The notes under the pieces are model-generated. The model searched no databases and was not told the DNA's origin. It was given only the letters and a program-made list of their open reading frames with translations. A stretch of 64,000 bases of DNA from Apostichopus japonicus (lineage: Eukaryota > Echinodermata > Holothuroidea > Aspidochirotida > Stichopodidae): assembly GCF_037975245.1 (NCBI RefSeq), contig NC_092581.1, positions 2,278,501-2,342,500 on the forward strand, in the 5' to 3' direction. Below are positions 11,057 through 23,789 of the stretch, one piece after another. The translations under genes and the position numbers were made by a program. Each line of letters starts with the position of its first letter. Position 1 is the first letter of the stretch.

Positions 11057-11410
11057 TAAGGGGTTAATCAACGGTCTAGCGTGCGTTACTCGCAGGATTA
11101 ATGCACGATCGGGGGATAATGCAAGCGATGCACGAGGGCGGAGCCCGAGTGCATCCAGCGATAGCATTAACACCCGGAGTGCATTAATCATGTGAGTAAC
11201 GTACGCTAGACCGTTGATTAACCCCGTTCATTCATACACTACCATTTGTGTGGGGGGAAAATCATAAAACAAAACATTTTTGGTTACATATAACCAAAGA
11301 TTTATTAAAGTGATGCCCCGTAATTTTACCGTGCGTTACTCACAAGATTAACCACGGTCAGCTGACCTGAATGGACCAATAGGATTTAGGAATCTTTACT
11401 AAGTATGAAT
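11057..11410. mobile_element. Foldback-type dispersed element, copy 1
   Basis: About 354 bp, with an inverted-repeat half (arms near 11060-11112 and 11172-11225, built on GGTTAATCAACGGTCTAGCG) followed by a unique half containing TTTTTGGTTACATATAACC. The GTGCGTTACTC motif occurs at the first arm, recurs inverted in the second arm, and appears again in the unique half near 11331. The whole unit recurs inverted and nearly identical at 56129-56472, which defines its ends. No coding capacity; a non-autonomous mobile element is likely, but no clean target duplication was found. Confidence 0.8.
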
Positions 11411-14400
11411 AAATATATGATCAACACAGATTGAATATTAATCAACAACCCTGTCGGTATATATTTATATATAGACAATGTGCAACGAGGGTAGTATTTG
11501 TTTCCATGGTGATACAGACGGAATGGGTAGTTCCGCTGTAGAACACTGACTATTTTCAACGGTTGTTTATGTAATGTTGACAAATGCTATACACTTTCTG
11601 CTATTTGTTGTATAGTTACAAATGATTGTAAATTAATGTTTTTCACTATATATGAAGACTGATTTCATGTTACATTTTGTTATACCATGTCCAAGGACAT
11701 GGATGTTAAAAGAGTTTGAACGAAAGGCGGTGGGAGATGGGGGAAATGGTGTTACCCTTAAGACTCGCCGGGGAAGGGGGAGGGGAATTATTTGTGCATT
11801 AATTTTTTAATATTCTATAGATTGTGGATCTAAGTCTGCTGGGATTTACGACCCTAAGAGCTATTGTATCTTTTCTTCGCTTGAATCAGTTATGAAAAAA
11901 AATATCAATGCGGAAAGTAACATGTATCTTGAAATGAGCTGAGCTAAAAGATTGATGACGTCATCGTGAATGACTAACAATTATCTCTGCGTGCCAGTTA
12001 ATTAACACGGTTAAAGACAATTCAATTTCCTGCATACAACCAATGGCTTACTGTGACAGCCTACATCGTATCGCATGCAAGAGATTGGACCTTTGGTGTG
12101 GCCGTATCACGTATGATACGCTGATCACAAGACCAAAACACTGCTACCGTATATGTGGAATGGTTGCCTGCGTGGCCAATCTTTGTTTTGCGCGCCGATG
12201 AAAACGGAAGCAAGTCATATACACGATTCGTATATATGTAATGGAAACATGCATGTGTAAGATTGAATAGAACATGGGCCTCTACATTTTTCTTTCCAAG
12301 GGTTATAGCACTGGTGAAAAGTCACAAGGGATGCTCAAAGCGAAAGCGATATATAACATACATGGTAATGAATACGTTATTGGAGGTGAGTATAGTACAG
12401 TGGTAACAAAATTAATTGTGACGTCATGATCGAACCCACGAACATTATAATCCTGTATTAGATAGATTTATGTTAGCGCTGTGACCTTCGCTGAGGTGAA
12501 ATGATTACGATTTGTACACAGTGATGTGACGTATAGAGCCTGTATGAATCAATTAGTGGAGGGGGAAAGACATAACCCCGGTGTGAGATTAATTAATTAG
12601 TGGGGACAAGGTAGGGATTAATTCTAGGACAATAAACAAGAACAGATGTGACGGAGGCAGGATGACTCTGTAAAGAAAAGGTCAAGTCCATATACCTACT
12701 GGCTAGTCCTACAACGTTTTAGTTAGCAGCCATCTAACATCTGGAGAGAGTTAATCGTACATTGACATCATATTCAATCCAAACCATGTTAAATAATTCC
12801 TTGGAAAAAAAATGAGCATGAACTATGTAGTTCATTCACCTACTCCTTATAATATTGTAATCACCTGGCCATTTTACTACATGTCATCGACAAATCTTTA
12901 TTTTGCTCAGTCTTCTGCTGCATTCTTGCATATGGGAGAACCTGTCGATGTTCTTTATATAGTACTCCCTCCCACTATTTATGCCATCCTCAGAAACAGA
13001 TGGTCACGAGTTAAAATTTGATCAACCTCATGCCCGTCCCCCCCCCCTCCCTCACCTCCCCGTCCTGCAAGATTTGTACAGTTTGTTCGTTGACGCTGGT
13101 CTATGCACGATACTCACTCCCTCCGTAAACAAACCTGTCTCACAGACACCAGAGTATGATCTTTCTCAAGTTCGATCATACAGCCGTCTTTTACTCGCTA
13201 CCCCCCCTCCCCCTCGTCCCCTCCCTCTGTTTTTGTCAACCTCATGGCCTTGTTGACGATCAGCAACTGTGCAAATTATCAAACCACGCAGAAAGAGTTG
13301 GTACCATAGGCTATATATTATTCGGCGCGACACATGCACACTACTGATTTCATGAAATCAATTATAAACGCTTCCACCCTCCAGTTCCATAAAGTTATGT
13401 AATTTTGTGATAGGGTGGGGTGGGGTGGGGACGCTGGTTGTTTTCACAGTAATTTTTTTTATATTTTTTATATGAAACACCATCTTTCAGCCTAGAGCGC
13501 TCACTTTATAGGCATAGAGAAAGTTCGCTAAAATTCCTATAATATGATCGTTGAAAGTGACTAAAATACAAGACAAGGAGATAATCATTGTTATATCAAT
13601 CAACTTGACTAACTATTTATTACATTATGTTATAAGTGTTATCCAAAATCGCTTCACGTAAACAGGAAGTTGTTGTTTGTATAATGTTCAATTAATTCGA
13701 GTGTTTGCTTCTAGTGATACTTAGTTAAATATACTTGTTTATCTCATATTGGCGCATGATTTTATTAGATCAAGCTTAAACTTGGCAAATTAGGTTATTC
13801 TGCTCTTTGAATTCAGACACATAATTATGATATTTTCCCCCCGAATGTAGACATATAAGGGAAATAATGCGCCTGAAGATTGGTGTGTTTTATATAGCAA
13901 TGGTAAATGTTTCGGAAGTATATTTAAAAAAAATTCATATTCTCCGTTAATTTTCTGTCGCAGAGGAAATTGTACGCAATATAGTACTCTCAAAATACAG
14001 TCTGGCAAATAGCCTACGATTACACGTTCAAGCCAACAGGGTAATGTCAGGCTACTACACTAGTTGTAACAAAACTACAACCAACCAGTGAACTAATTCA
14101 CGGACACGTGATCAGTTAACGACTTAACAACACGTTACCTAGTATATAACACATTACACGACAAACGCTATAAACGCGAAGTTCATTTATCTGCAAGGTG
14201 ATGTCGCTATAGTTTATATAGTCAAGTTTATCTAATATATAACAACATTGTCGCACGATTACAACAGTATGAGTACGAGTACAATTAGAAATCCCATTGG
14301 CCACGAGTACCAACAAAACGAGTACAAGACTCTAAGGGCGGAGTACGGTTACTTAATAGTGTACTATTACTAGTAGTATACCTATATACTAGGTTTTCAA

Positions 14401-15291
14401 AATGGCACCAAATCCATTAGACCAAGTTTGCGTACTATAATATATACGCTAGAAAATATAATACCAATTTGAATTTGTGTAACAAGTATATATACATAAT
14501 AACAATTGTATTTCTTACTGTTCAATTAACTGAGACACTTTGCTGCCTATAGACTGCACTACTTCATTTTGTTGTGACCGTCAATATTTTTCGTAACTTG
14601 TCTCCAAAACACTCATACTTCTGTTACATTATACTTTTACCTTAGGCTGTAAAAACAATTTCTGTCATGTATCACTGTATGTCAACTTGAACTTAGAATC
14701 TATTACACTGTTGTTTTAATGTACATATCATATCTAACCATTCCATCAATATTGAATGACATGACCTGTAATTGACTGCCACGAAGCCGTGCAGAGTGGA
14801 TGTCACGTGATTCTAAAGGTTTTTTTATTTTTTTATTTAACGACCCGCTAGAGGATATGTTCAATTTACCTCTGGTCTTCACATTTACCGTTTAGTTCGT
14901 GACAGAGTCAGCCGTGTAGTATCTATTCGAACGGTTTGTTCGTCTTGCCAAGCAAAGACGAATGAATTACTTTAGTTTGTTTTGTAGTTTCTTCGGCTGA
15001 GCCAATAATTGACGTATGTACATTCAGGGAGTATATAGTGTTGTATATCAACAAAGATTTACACGCAATGGAAAGATATTGTGGTGAAGCAAACCGTTCT
15101 TCAGAAGGGAAACATACATATATATTATGATGTGGTTTTAAAGATATTATTTTTGGAAAACTTGATACCTGTGTGGTCACACAGATTACCGAACGTGATT
15201 TATTTATGTGGTTTACAACATTCGTTGTTGATGGGATTTTAATTTTAAGGACGAGACGCAGATACTCGTGAGAGGAAAGCTATACATAAAA
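11411..15291. other. Intergenic region upstream of the Ig-mucin gene
   Basis: No exon with convincing splice sites and no repeat with a partner in the window was found. Poly-C/G tracts occur near 13037-13047 and 13414-13430. The promoter and 5' UTR of the gene starting at 15292 should lie at the right end but could not be placed. Confidence 0.4.
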
Positions 15292-18200
15292 ATGTATTTT
15301 CATATGTTATTGTCGTTCTTTTTCTGTGCTTCGTTGGGCCTACATTTGTCTTCGGCTTTGCGATTGAAGAAACAACCTGTGGGTGGTGTGGTTGCTCCAG
15401 GTGAAACGGTCATTTTACGTTGTGCTATCAACTCACCATACGCCGTCACTGTATTTTGGAAGAATATTGATAAAATGTTATATTTGTCGATGAATACCTT
15501 CGTGGAACCACAGGATGGCTTGAATGTCACTTCCCTGAAAGAGAGGTATTCGATTGTCGGTGACCAGGATAGGGGAGAATATTTCTTGAGAATAGAACAG
15601 TTTATGATCGACGACGTAGGAAACTACACGTGTGAGTATTATCAAAACAGAAGCGTCAGATCAAGGGTAGCCGATCTTCGTATTGCGACCCCTCCAAACG
15701 CGATGTACCCAGCGTGTAGCATCACCCCACAAGGTCCGCACGCCATCGGCGATGTCGTTACGTTGTCTTGCGAATCAGTAGGGGGAACCCCACCAGCGAG
15801 TCTCGCTCTCCGTCGTGGATCCGAAACCTTACGGATTTATCTTCCATTTGGAAACCTGCCGGATTCGTTGGTGACTCATTCTTTCATTCTAACGGAAAGG
15901 GACGTCAATAGACGCTATACCTGCGTAGCGAGACACCCGGCTTTAATAAACCCCCGTTCGTGCTCCCTTATGCCGTTACGTAACCGGGTTGGAGTTTATT
16001 TGCGACCCCTTGTCGCTAAAGTTATGGAAGGTGAGAGTACCATGTTTACTTGTGTAGCGGAACGTCTGCCGAATCTGAGATTCAACTGGTACGTCGATGA
16101 CGTCAAAGTTGACGGGAACAACAGATTTCGTCAGGTGGATTCGTCCGGACAAAGATTGTTGTTAATCGATACGTCAATAGATTTAGACTTTTCACTCGTG
16201 ACATGTGAAGTGATACAAGTTGGACCCGGCCACACGGGTATTGCAACGTCTCTCATTTCTGTCGACAAACGGCCAAAGCCAACTATGGCCACAACGACAA
16301 GTGTTCCTCTATCAACTATGAGAGAACGACCACTCTCACTGTCAGACGATGGGGAAAGTGGCGATTACATTGGATCTGGTGGTCTTGATTCCTACGATAT
16401 GAGCATTTCATCAGAGAATGATGAAAACGGATTAATTGAAGGATCTAAGACTATATCACCTATGACAACCGAAACATCTTCGGCAAATGACGGTACTACG
16501 TCAGAGGCGGCTTCAACTGCCAAATCTGCTACTGTCCACATTAGTTCTACGGGATCAGAGGTCGTTAAGGACACATCACATGATGCGACCTTTAATAGTC
16601 CATCATCGTCCAATAATGAGTCCAGGGAGGAAGTAGTAACGTCCAATTCAACAACATTTCCTGACAAAACCAATACACGAGATGACATTACTGATAATAG
16701 GACAGACAGTTTAATATCTAATGATGAACTTGCTGACCATGAATCAACAACTTTCCCTGTTACCTCGGAGACGAACAAAGTAACTGTTACCACTAATGTT
16801 AATAACCAGCGTACGTCTCCGACAAGTGATTCCATCAGTACCGAGAAACCTTTGTACGCTACAAAAGATTGTATCGTGGAGAGTACAGTCGCGTCTACCG
16901 AGGAGCAAACGACCACAGATGAAGCGGTTACGAAAACAACTCCACCTATTAAAGAGGTAGAACCATCAAGTAGCAAAAATGTAGTACATGAATCTACGTC
17001 CACAACATCATCCCCTGACAGCCGCAGACCCACAAGACAAATGAATATAGTTTTTAATGTATCCATTACTAAACCAGTACCGTCAACACACAAGACGTCG
17101 ATGAAACCCAAGGAAAAGCTTAGGTCAACAATAACCTCGACATTGAGAAGGGAACCCAGCTCAACAACTCAATCATCATCACCGACGACGATAAAAACCG
17201 ATGCGTTGCCGCAAAGCTCGACAACGTCATCAACACCGATGAAAACGACATTCCGTGTAAAAGAGACTTCAACAATAACAACAACAAGAAAATCAACAAC
17301 AACATCACCGACAACACCGACAAAATTAACAACACTACCAACAACACCAACACCACCACCAACACCAACAACACCAACACCCACAAGAAAATTGAGTGAA
17401 AAGGAAACCTCAACAACATCGACAGAAACGACAGTCGGTGTAAAACAACCTTCAACAACGACAATATTAATTGATGAAATAAAAAGCTCAACGATTACAT
17501 CAACACCATTTATGGAGCTTGACGAAAAGCACAGCTCAACAATGACACCGACAATGGAACTCGGTGTTATATCTACCACTGATTTGCCAAAAGCTAGTGA
17601 TACGTCTACTATGGAATTAGAGGAAGAGATAACATTCGTGTCAAGAAAATCGACAACCGTACGCGCAACTAGTAAAACATTCACCAAAGACGTAATATCA
17701 AGCACCGTCGAAAGACTAAGTCATGGGGTTACCACATCAGAACGCTTAACAACGGAAGTTTCTGAAGGAGTTCAGTATAAAGATGATAAAATAACCTCTG
17801 TGGCACCAACTCCCAGAGGTGTCAAAACCGTGACACTCTCCACAGACAGTAGCGGAACCGATCAAGAAATCGTAACGCACGCAACAGCCGTTACGACTCA
17901 GGCATCACACAATGGGACATTAACGAATTCTCAGAGGACAACATCTTTTGTCGATAGTAGTAGTTCAATGACCAAAAATGATGAGAACATTGAAAATGAA
18001 ACGAATAAAGATGTGTCGACGTTTATGACGCCTTCGTCACCAAAAGAGACCATTTTTACAACTGGAAGGAAAGATACCACGGCTGTTGGAGGTACAATAA
18101 GTGACATGGAAACTACTCAAAGGAAAATTGATTTGAATGAGACCTTAGAGGTTGCTCACGGGAATGATTCAGACTCGGAAATTCCGAACGATACAGATGG

Positions 18201-18372
18201 AATTGGTCAAAATGATATTCTAATCAATTTATCAGAATCTCATTCCGGTCAGTATGTGGATAATAGAGTATGGCATTATGCTATTATAGGGACAGGGGTG
18301 GTAGTACTTGGTATTGTTATTGTGACAGTGGTATCCGCCATTGTCGTCTCAAAGAGAAAGGATGAAACATAG
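15292..18372 (+). CDS. Intronless Ig-domain/mucin-stalk type I membrane protein, 1026 aa
   Basis: The start is ATG at 15292, directly ahead of a signal peptide (hydrophobic LLSFFFCASLGL, residues 6-17). Three Ig-like domains follow. Domain 1 is V-like: C44, W56 and C114 in DDVGNYTC. Domain 2 has C160 and C211. Domain 3 has C254, W266 and C305. From about 326 to 985 the chain is a Thr/Ser/Pro-rich, mucin-like stalk, densest between residues 660 and 720 with TTPT-type repeats. A single TM helix spans about 997-1019, ending in SKRKDET. The architecture resembles animal cell-surface adhesion or immune receptors with an O-glycosylated stalk; ligand and function are unknown. The seven-residue tail makes direct signalling unlikely. 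Having no intron across three Ig domains is unusual, and a 27-nt poly(A) run lies at 19334-19360; a retrogene origin is possible but unproven. No named orthologue was recognised. Confidence 0.88.
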   Translation: MYFHMLLSFFFCASLGLHLSSALRLKKQPVGGVVAPGETVILRCAINSPYAVTVFWKNIDKMLYLSMNTFVEPQDGLNVTSLKERYSIVGDQDRGEYFLRIEQFMIDDVGNYTCEYYQNRSVRSRVADLRIATPPNAMYPACSITPQGPHAIGDVVTLSCESVGGTPPASLALRRGSETLRIYLPFGNLPDSLVTHSFILTERDVNRRYTCVARHPALINPRSCSLMPLRNRVGVYLRPLVAKVMEGESTMFTCVAERLPNLRFNWYVDDVKVDGNNRFRQVDSSGQRLLLIDTSIDLDFSLVTCEVIQVGPGHTGIATSLISVDKRPKPTMATTTSVPLSTMRERPLSLSDDGESGDYIGSGGLDSYDMSISSENDENGLIEGSKTISPMTTETSSANDGTTSEAASTAKSATVHISSTGSEVVKDTSHDATFNSPSSSNNESREEVVTSNSTTFPDKTNTRDDITDNRTDSLISNDELADHESTTFPVTSETNKVTVTTNVNNQRTSPTSDSISTEKPLYATKDCIVESTVASTEEQTTTDEAVTKTTPPIKEVEPSSSKNVVHESTSTTSSPDSRRPTRQMNIVFNVSITKPVPSTHKTSMKPKEKLRSTITSTLRREPSSTTQSSSPTTIKTDALPQSSTTSSTPMKTTFRVKETSTITTTRKSTTTSPTTPTKLTTLPTTPTPPPTPTTPTPTRKLSEKETSTTSTETTVGVKQPSTTTILIDEIKSSTITSTPFMELDEKHSSTMTPTMELGVISTTDLPKASDTSTMELEEEITFVSRKSTTVRATSKTFTKDVISSTVERLSHGVTTSERLTTEVSEGVQYKDDKITSVAPTPRGVKTVTLSTDSSGTDQEIVTHATAVTTQASHNGTLTNSQRTTSFVDSSSSMTKNDENIENETNKDVSTFMTPSSPKETIFTTGRKDTTAVGGTISDMETTQRKIDLNETLEVAHGNDSDSEIPNDTDGIGQNDILINLSESHSGQYVDNRVWHYAIIGTGVVVLGIVIVTVVSAIVVSKRKDET

Positions 18373-19333
18373 ATATAGGGATATAGTGCATGCTACTACA
18401 TCCAACCAACAGTTGTGTACGTAACAGAGGCGGTGGACGAGTTTTCAAGCTGGGTTGCGGAATACAAACTTCGAGGGTCTCATGGGCATGTGACTTTGAT
18501 GGGTGCGGGGGTGCGGTGGGTTGAGGGGGAGCAAAGTTTATTGCACTTATCTCAAAATTTCACAAAATTCCTTCCTTGGCCAAAAATTTCAGTATTTGAT
18601 TTTTTTTTAAACAAAAGCCACTTCTTAATTACACATTTTATTGTTCAGCTGCAGGGCATGTTTTTATTTACAACTATAATAATTTGTAGGTAATTTTGCG
18701 ACAACAGGGGACTTTCTTAGGGTAAAAAATTGAAAAGACGTGCTTTGTGCCAACATTGAGCACTTCTGTTCACTTGTGATAGAAGTACTTTTGGTTTTTT
18801 ATAATACTGGGGGACACGATGTGCCATGTCTTTTATGGTATCTTTGTGTTTTTCTTGTTTTGTTAAGAAAAAAATGACATTTTCCCCTTAATCCAACAAC
18901 TAAAAGTAAAGGTAACTTAAGATTGTTTCACGGGAAACTTAGAATATATTATGCAAACAAAAAATAGGTGCTGTAAATATGATGTGATAAATTTTGTCAA
19001 ACCTTATTGGAATATTGGATAACTGAGTATAAAGTAAGAAATTTGTAGCCTATATTCAAGAGATGGAAGACTGGAAAAGGAGGAGACCGGAAGTGAATAC
19101 TGTAAATATAATTTATGTAGAAAGTGTGACGTTGTAATGTGAGAGAGATATGTAGATTATGAAAATGAAATGGATGTCGTGGGTGTCTCGTTGGATTTAT
19201 GATATGAATTATGTCTATATTACAATCATTACGTCATAACAATGATTGGAACGATGTAAAACAAGAAAATGGTTATACAACAATAGCAATGAAAAGGGGT
19301 TTGCATACAATGTATATATGTATCTGTCGCTGT
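18373..19333 (+). other. Probable 3' UTR of the Ig-mucin gene
   Basis: No further coding region is seen between the stop at 18370-18372 and the poly(A) tract at 19334-19360. No canonical AATAAA sits just before the tract; one occurs later at 19626. The UTR extent is therefore inference. Confidence 0.35.
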
Positions 19334-19360
19334 AAAAAAAAAAAAAAAAAAAAAAAAAAA
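19334..19360 (+). repeat. 27-nt poly(A) tract
   Basis: An uninterrupted A run about 960 bp downstream of the intronless gene's stop codon. It could be the integrated tail of a retrotransposed mRNA or an unrelated homopolymer. No matching target-site duplication was spotted. Confidence 0.9.
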
Positions 19361-22177
19361 CATGCTTAAATCGTTTAACATAAAAATGCTGGATTTTTTT
19401 CTTTAAAAATGCGGTGCGCTATCTCTCAACTGATATATTAATATGGTAAAACACTAAACAGTAAACAGGTAAACGTTCCATAAATATCGAAATGTTAAAA
19501 TTAGATGCCAATTAGTGTTATGTTGTAATGTCCTGACTTCATCTTTTATACTATTCAGAGATTATAACATTGCACACGTTTATATTCGATGTTTGACATG
19601 TTGATAAGTTTTTCAACATTTATGAAATAAAGAGCAGAAAATAAGCTATGCTATGTGTGTACTATACTGATATACTACAACTCAGATCCACACGTTTATA
19701 TCACGATAAGTTTTTCAACATTTATGAAACAAATTACAAAAACAATGTAAGCGCGCGTATGCTAGTGCGCCTATATATGTGTTACTAATGTTGGAGTTAG
19801 CATGCATGCTATAACGTTCAATGATTTTTTTTCCTTCTCTGGTCGTTGGCATGGCAATATCCAAGTATGGCACGCTTAAATGTAACTCATCAAAGTTATA
19901 TTATACTATAACTTGATGTGTATATATCTGTATATGTATATATATATATATTGAAAATTCCCACGTCACAATAAACAACTCATTTTAAGTTTTCGATATT
20001 AACGGCACGCTTGGCGCTTTGTATAAGTACAGTAATTAGTACAGTTCTATCAGAGCATAATAATGACAACAATAACTATAAATTTATGAAAACTTTGGGT
20101 TCATTGTCAGTCCAAGTATTCAACAGTTCAACAGGAAATATATGTTGATAGATTTTCATCACAGGGAATACAGAATGGCCTAATTGTCGTCGGGTCCCTG
20201 CAGGCAGGCTTAGGCTATATAGTAAGTGACCTGTTAGGTATGACGTAAGCATTTAACCTACATAGGAAAAATTCAGTTTTCTATCAATTGCGATTTAAAT
20301 CAGGCAGGTGTTTAGTAAAGGTCAAATATGGTATTTCAAATTTCATATTTCTTGTCCAGATTTTATTTTTGACATTATCAGTTATACAACAGGTCAATTT
20401 CAAACTGGATATGCACGAACCACGAAATTTAAAAGTTAAAAGCTAATAAAAGGGTCAATTAAATTTCCCGATTAAATAATTATATTAACTGATATCTATA
20501 TAAAGAAGAAATATGATATTTATTAAATTTGCATACGGAGACTTTGGAGGTAATTGAGAGGAAACAGTATCGGGGTGTTTATATGATACACAGAAATGGT
20601 TACTTCAGTTCAGTTTGGGGGAAGTTACGATAAATCATTATTACAGTATATTTAAGTTAATGATATTAGCTTACTGAACAAAAGATGTTATAAATAATTT
20701 TATATAAGGATACTGACATATAGACCCAAAAAATGGGAGGAAGCTAAATCGAAGCAAAGAAAATAAATTAAAATATAAATTAAAATGAATTATTTTATGG
20801 AGTCTTATTTTATCTGATTTAACTTATTTAAAAACAAACGTCCCGTGGTTTTTCTTATACACTAGTAAAAAAAGACTTCAAATCGTATCACGTGATGACC
20901 GTGACACGGCGCGCCCATTTAACTGGTGGGGGGGGGGGCACGCTAAAACAGCTCTCCGGGTTTGATTTTCATAAAACAAAAAGGGTCATATTTATGCGAC
21001 TGTTATACAAGTGCCTCAGATGGAACAAAAACTCATTTAGAACACAAGACTTTTATTGCCCAAAATGAAACGTTTACAGTGTTTTGCAACCTTATCAAAG
21101 AGAAATGGTCTTTTAAATGCCATTCTAGGGTACCCCTGGTGTTCATATGTAGTTAAAAATATATAATTTGTCTTTGTTGGAGTTTTAATAAGTAATAAAG
21201 CGATGGATTATCAATTCCATTTAGGCTTGACATTGATGAGCCAATGGCGTCGTTAATTTCGCCTTAGTATATATGCATTCCAGAGATTTAGTTTATACTA
21301 CGTAAAGCTGGATATCTTGAAAACTGGAACAGGTAAACAAACTTTGTAGGTACCGCACCACAATTAGAGTGGTGTTCATCCGCTCGAAAGGTTAACCATT
21401 GTCAGAGATAAGAGGTAAAATTACCTAGGGAAAAGCTTGGTTAAGCATGTTATCAGTTACTGTCATCGTTTGTTCTACCTTTATATGAAAGAGCATAATT
21501 TAAAGTACAGGTGGTGTGAAAAAAATGGAGGGTCGAGGATGATATAAACCATTTTAGAAAATCTTTGGTTAAATGTTGATATTACTCCGAGCGAGCAGAT
21601 GGAAGGGTGGGGGTTCAGCATGTTAAACTTGCTCCTCTTCTAGCTCAAAATCTAAACGGTTATGGTATAGAAGTTTGCAAGTGCCATGATAGGCCAAGAT
21701 CTCTGCTATCATGTGGTGGGTAGGATATACCAGTTGAAACTTCTATCTATGCTTTGGCAGGTCTTGAAAGTGATGAGTTTAGTGTGTAAGTAAATGAGTT
21801 CCATTTCTCTTTGACTATGGCCTATCCAAGCTAAAACTCGTCCTAACCTTTACACCAATAATTGCTGGAATGTTTTATCAAGGAACGCGAAGAAGGACAA
21901 TAAAGTGTCACAGTACTATCTGTTATCAGAAGTTTGAATAACTTCGTCCCTTCATACCCCGTCGTGGACACCTAAAAGTCCTGCATATATACTTATGTGA
22001 TTATCATTACCTTTGACATTCCATCGTCCGTACTTGTAGTTCATTAATGGTATAGGATATGCTAATCATCGATAAAGCTTACTTGAATTAGTAGCAGCCA
22101 CAGCGACAGGAAACCATTGAAGTTATAGTAATTAGTACAACCTGCTGCGCTAAGTACGATGTAAGCTACTGAGTTAA

Positions 22178-22180
<3 letters not shown>
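19361..22180. other. Intergenic, no gene seen
   Basis: AT-rich; near-repeated phrase GATAAGTTTTTCAACATTTATGAAA at about 19601 and 19704 (local duplication). A G run lies at 20928-20938. No supported gene. Confidence 0.45.
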
Positions 22181-22269
<89 letters not shown>

Positions 22270-22315
22270 ATACATACATATATACACATATAGATATACA
22301 TATATATATATATAT

Positions 22316-22399
<84 letters not shown>

Positions 22400-22434
22400 A
22401 TATAATATAGTAAAGATACGCCGAGGCTATGAGG

Positions 22435-22480
<46 letters not shown>
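22180..22480. repeat. (TA)n microsatellite, about 300 bp, interrupted
   Basis: Nearly uninterrupted TA dinucleotides with a few ACATACA and TTTA interruptions. A short unique block at 22408-22436 belongs to the inverted repeat annotated next. Confidence 0.95.
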
Positions 22481-22484
<4 letters not shown>

Positions 22485-22533
22485 CTTTGACGAATGATCC
22501 GGGCGTTTTCCTAGCCTCGGCATATCTTTACTA
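22408..22533. repeat. Inverted repeat enclosing (TA)n
   Basis: The 22-bp left arm at 22408-22429 (contains GCCGAGGCTA) pairs with 22512-22533 with one mismatch. The loop holds a (TA)n tract and the block CGAATGATCCGGGCG. This resembles the terminal part of a mobile element inserted at a TA repeat. No hammerhead core is present here. Confidence 0.75.
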
Positions 22534-23612
22534 AATTCAACGTTTCTATATACAGATACCGTATATATAGTTGTAAGAAATGTTTGACAAGTTAAGGTAA
22601 GCGTTCGTCTAAATCGATGAAAACAACTTTTTAATGGATTTAACAGAACTTCTTCCCTTGTATTTTCTTACCTAATTGCTGTCAAAACAGTAGCAGCTTA
22701 ACGTATAACTGGTGTTGTAATTATCGGAGTTAAATAAGAAGAACAGGCTTGAAAAAGTTTCCCAGTCCGCAGTGTTGAGTTGTTCATTTACTTATTTGAA
22801 AAATTGAAAGAAATGAAAGATTATGCTTAATGGACCTTATAATGAGTGTAAACTGTTTCACTGTTTGAAATTTCCTCTCGACTAATATCTGTTAATTCGT
22901 CACCCGTCGTATTCAATTTTAGTAATGGATTCCATCACACGCAAATGTTCTCAGTTTCGGGTTAGGGAAAAAGCGTTCTGAAAATTGATGACACCTTACC
23001 TACGGCAAAACATCAAAAATGACCGGTTGTATGGCCTATTATGTTTTTTTAATCAAGTCCGAACTTTTGTAGGTTATATAAATAGATATAACTTTTAATT
23101 GGTTGCAAAAGAGTACTAGAAATAACATCAGAGTTCATTACACTCCCCTTTCTATATAGCCTCACTGCAAAGAGTTGGTTGTTTAATAAAATATATGACA
23201 TAATATATATACCGAAAAAGAATGAAAATGTGTAAACTTTACATACAGATATATGTGTTCTCTATATAACTCAAGTCTGTAGACTTTCTTATAATACAAT
23301 ATTTATATAGAAACTGATCGCAAAGAAACATAACTTTATAAAGGAAAGTTAAATTAGTCAATAATTATTACTATGATATTGTGATAATTTATCTTTATAC
23401 AACACCTATATGTATTCTGGTCATTTGATTGGTCAATTGCTTGTTGATTGCATGCAAAATCCACTCTATTCCACTCTATGAAATAGAACCATGGGTTATA
23501 CTTTTTTGGTAGCACTTTTTTCAACGGTAAGAGAGCAGAGAAACCTGTCTGTTCAAAACAATCTGTTGCATGAGTGCATTTTACCCATCTTAATATAATA
23601 TGTTGTATAAAG
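22534..23612. other. Intergenic, no gene seen
   Basis: No supported coding region or repeat. Confidence 0.45.
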
Positions 23613-23772
23613 CAAATAATGAATGGTTTCCATTCGTGCAATAGTGCAAATATTTCATGAGTTGAAAGATGGAATGTTCCATTCAACGAGGCGCAGCCGA
23701 GTTGAATGGAACATTTCATCTTTCAACTCATGAAATATTTGCACTATTACACTCATAGCCATTCATTATTTG
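23613..23772. repeat. Foldback element, arms of about 72-75 bp
   Basis: Left arm 23613-23687, spacer GAGGCGCAGCCGA (23688-23700), right arm 23701-23772. The arms are largely identical when inverted, with few mismatches (for example CATTCC versus CATTTC) and small changes near the outer ends. No coding content; probably a foldback or MITE-type insertion. Confidence 0.85.
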
Positions 23773-23789
23773 TATAATATTACACGCAA

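Noticed and set aside
16392-17705. Long minus-strand open frames of 239, 123 and 178 aa opposite the Ig-mucin gene
   Set aside because: They are shadows of the Thr/Ser-rich stalk: ACA/ACN codons read in reverse give Val/Leu/Ser-rich frames free of stops. No splice or start context supports them.
22062-22301. Open frames of repeated Ile-Tyr in the TA tracts (also 26239-26643, 48551-49138)
   Set aside because: Translation of (TA)n microsatellites; not genes.
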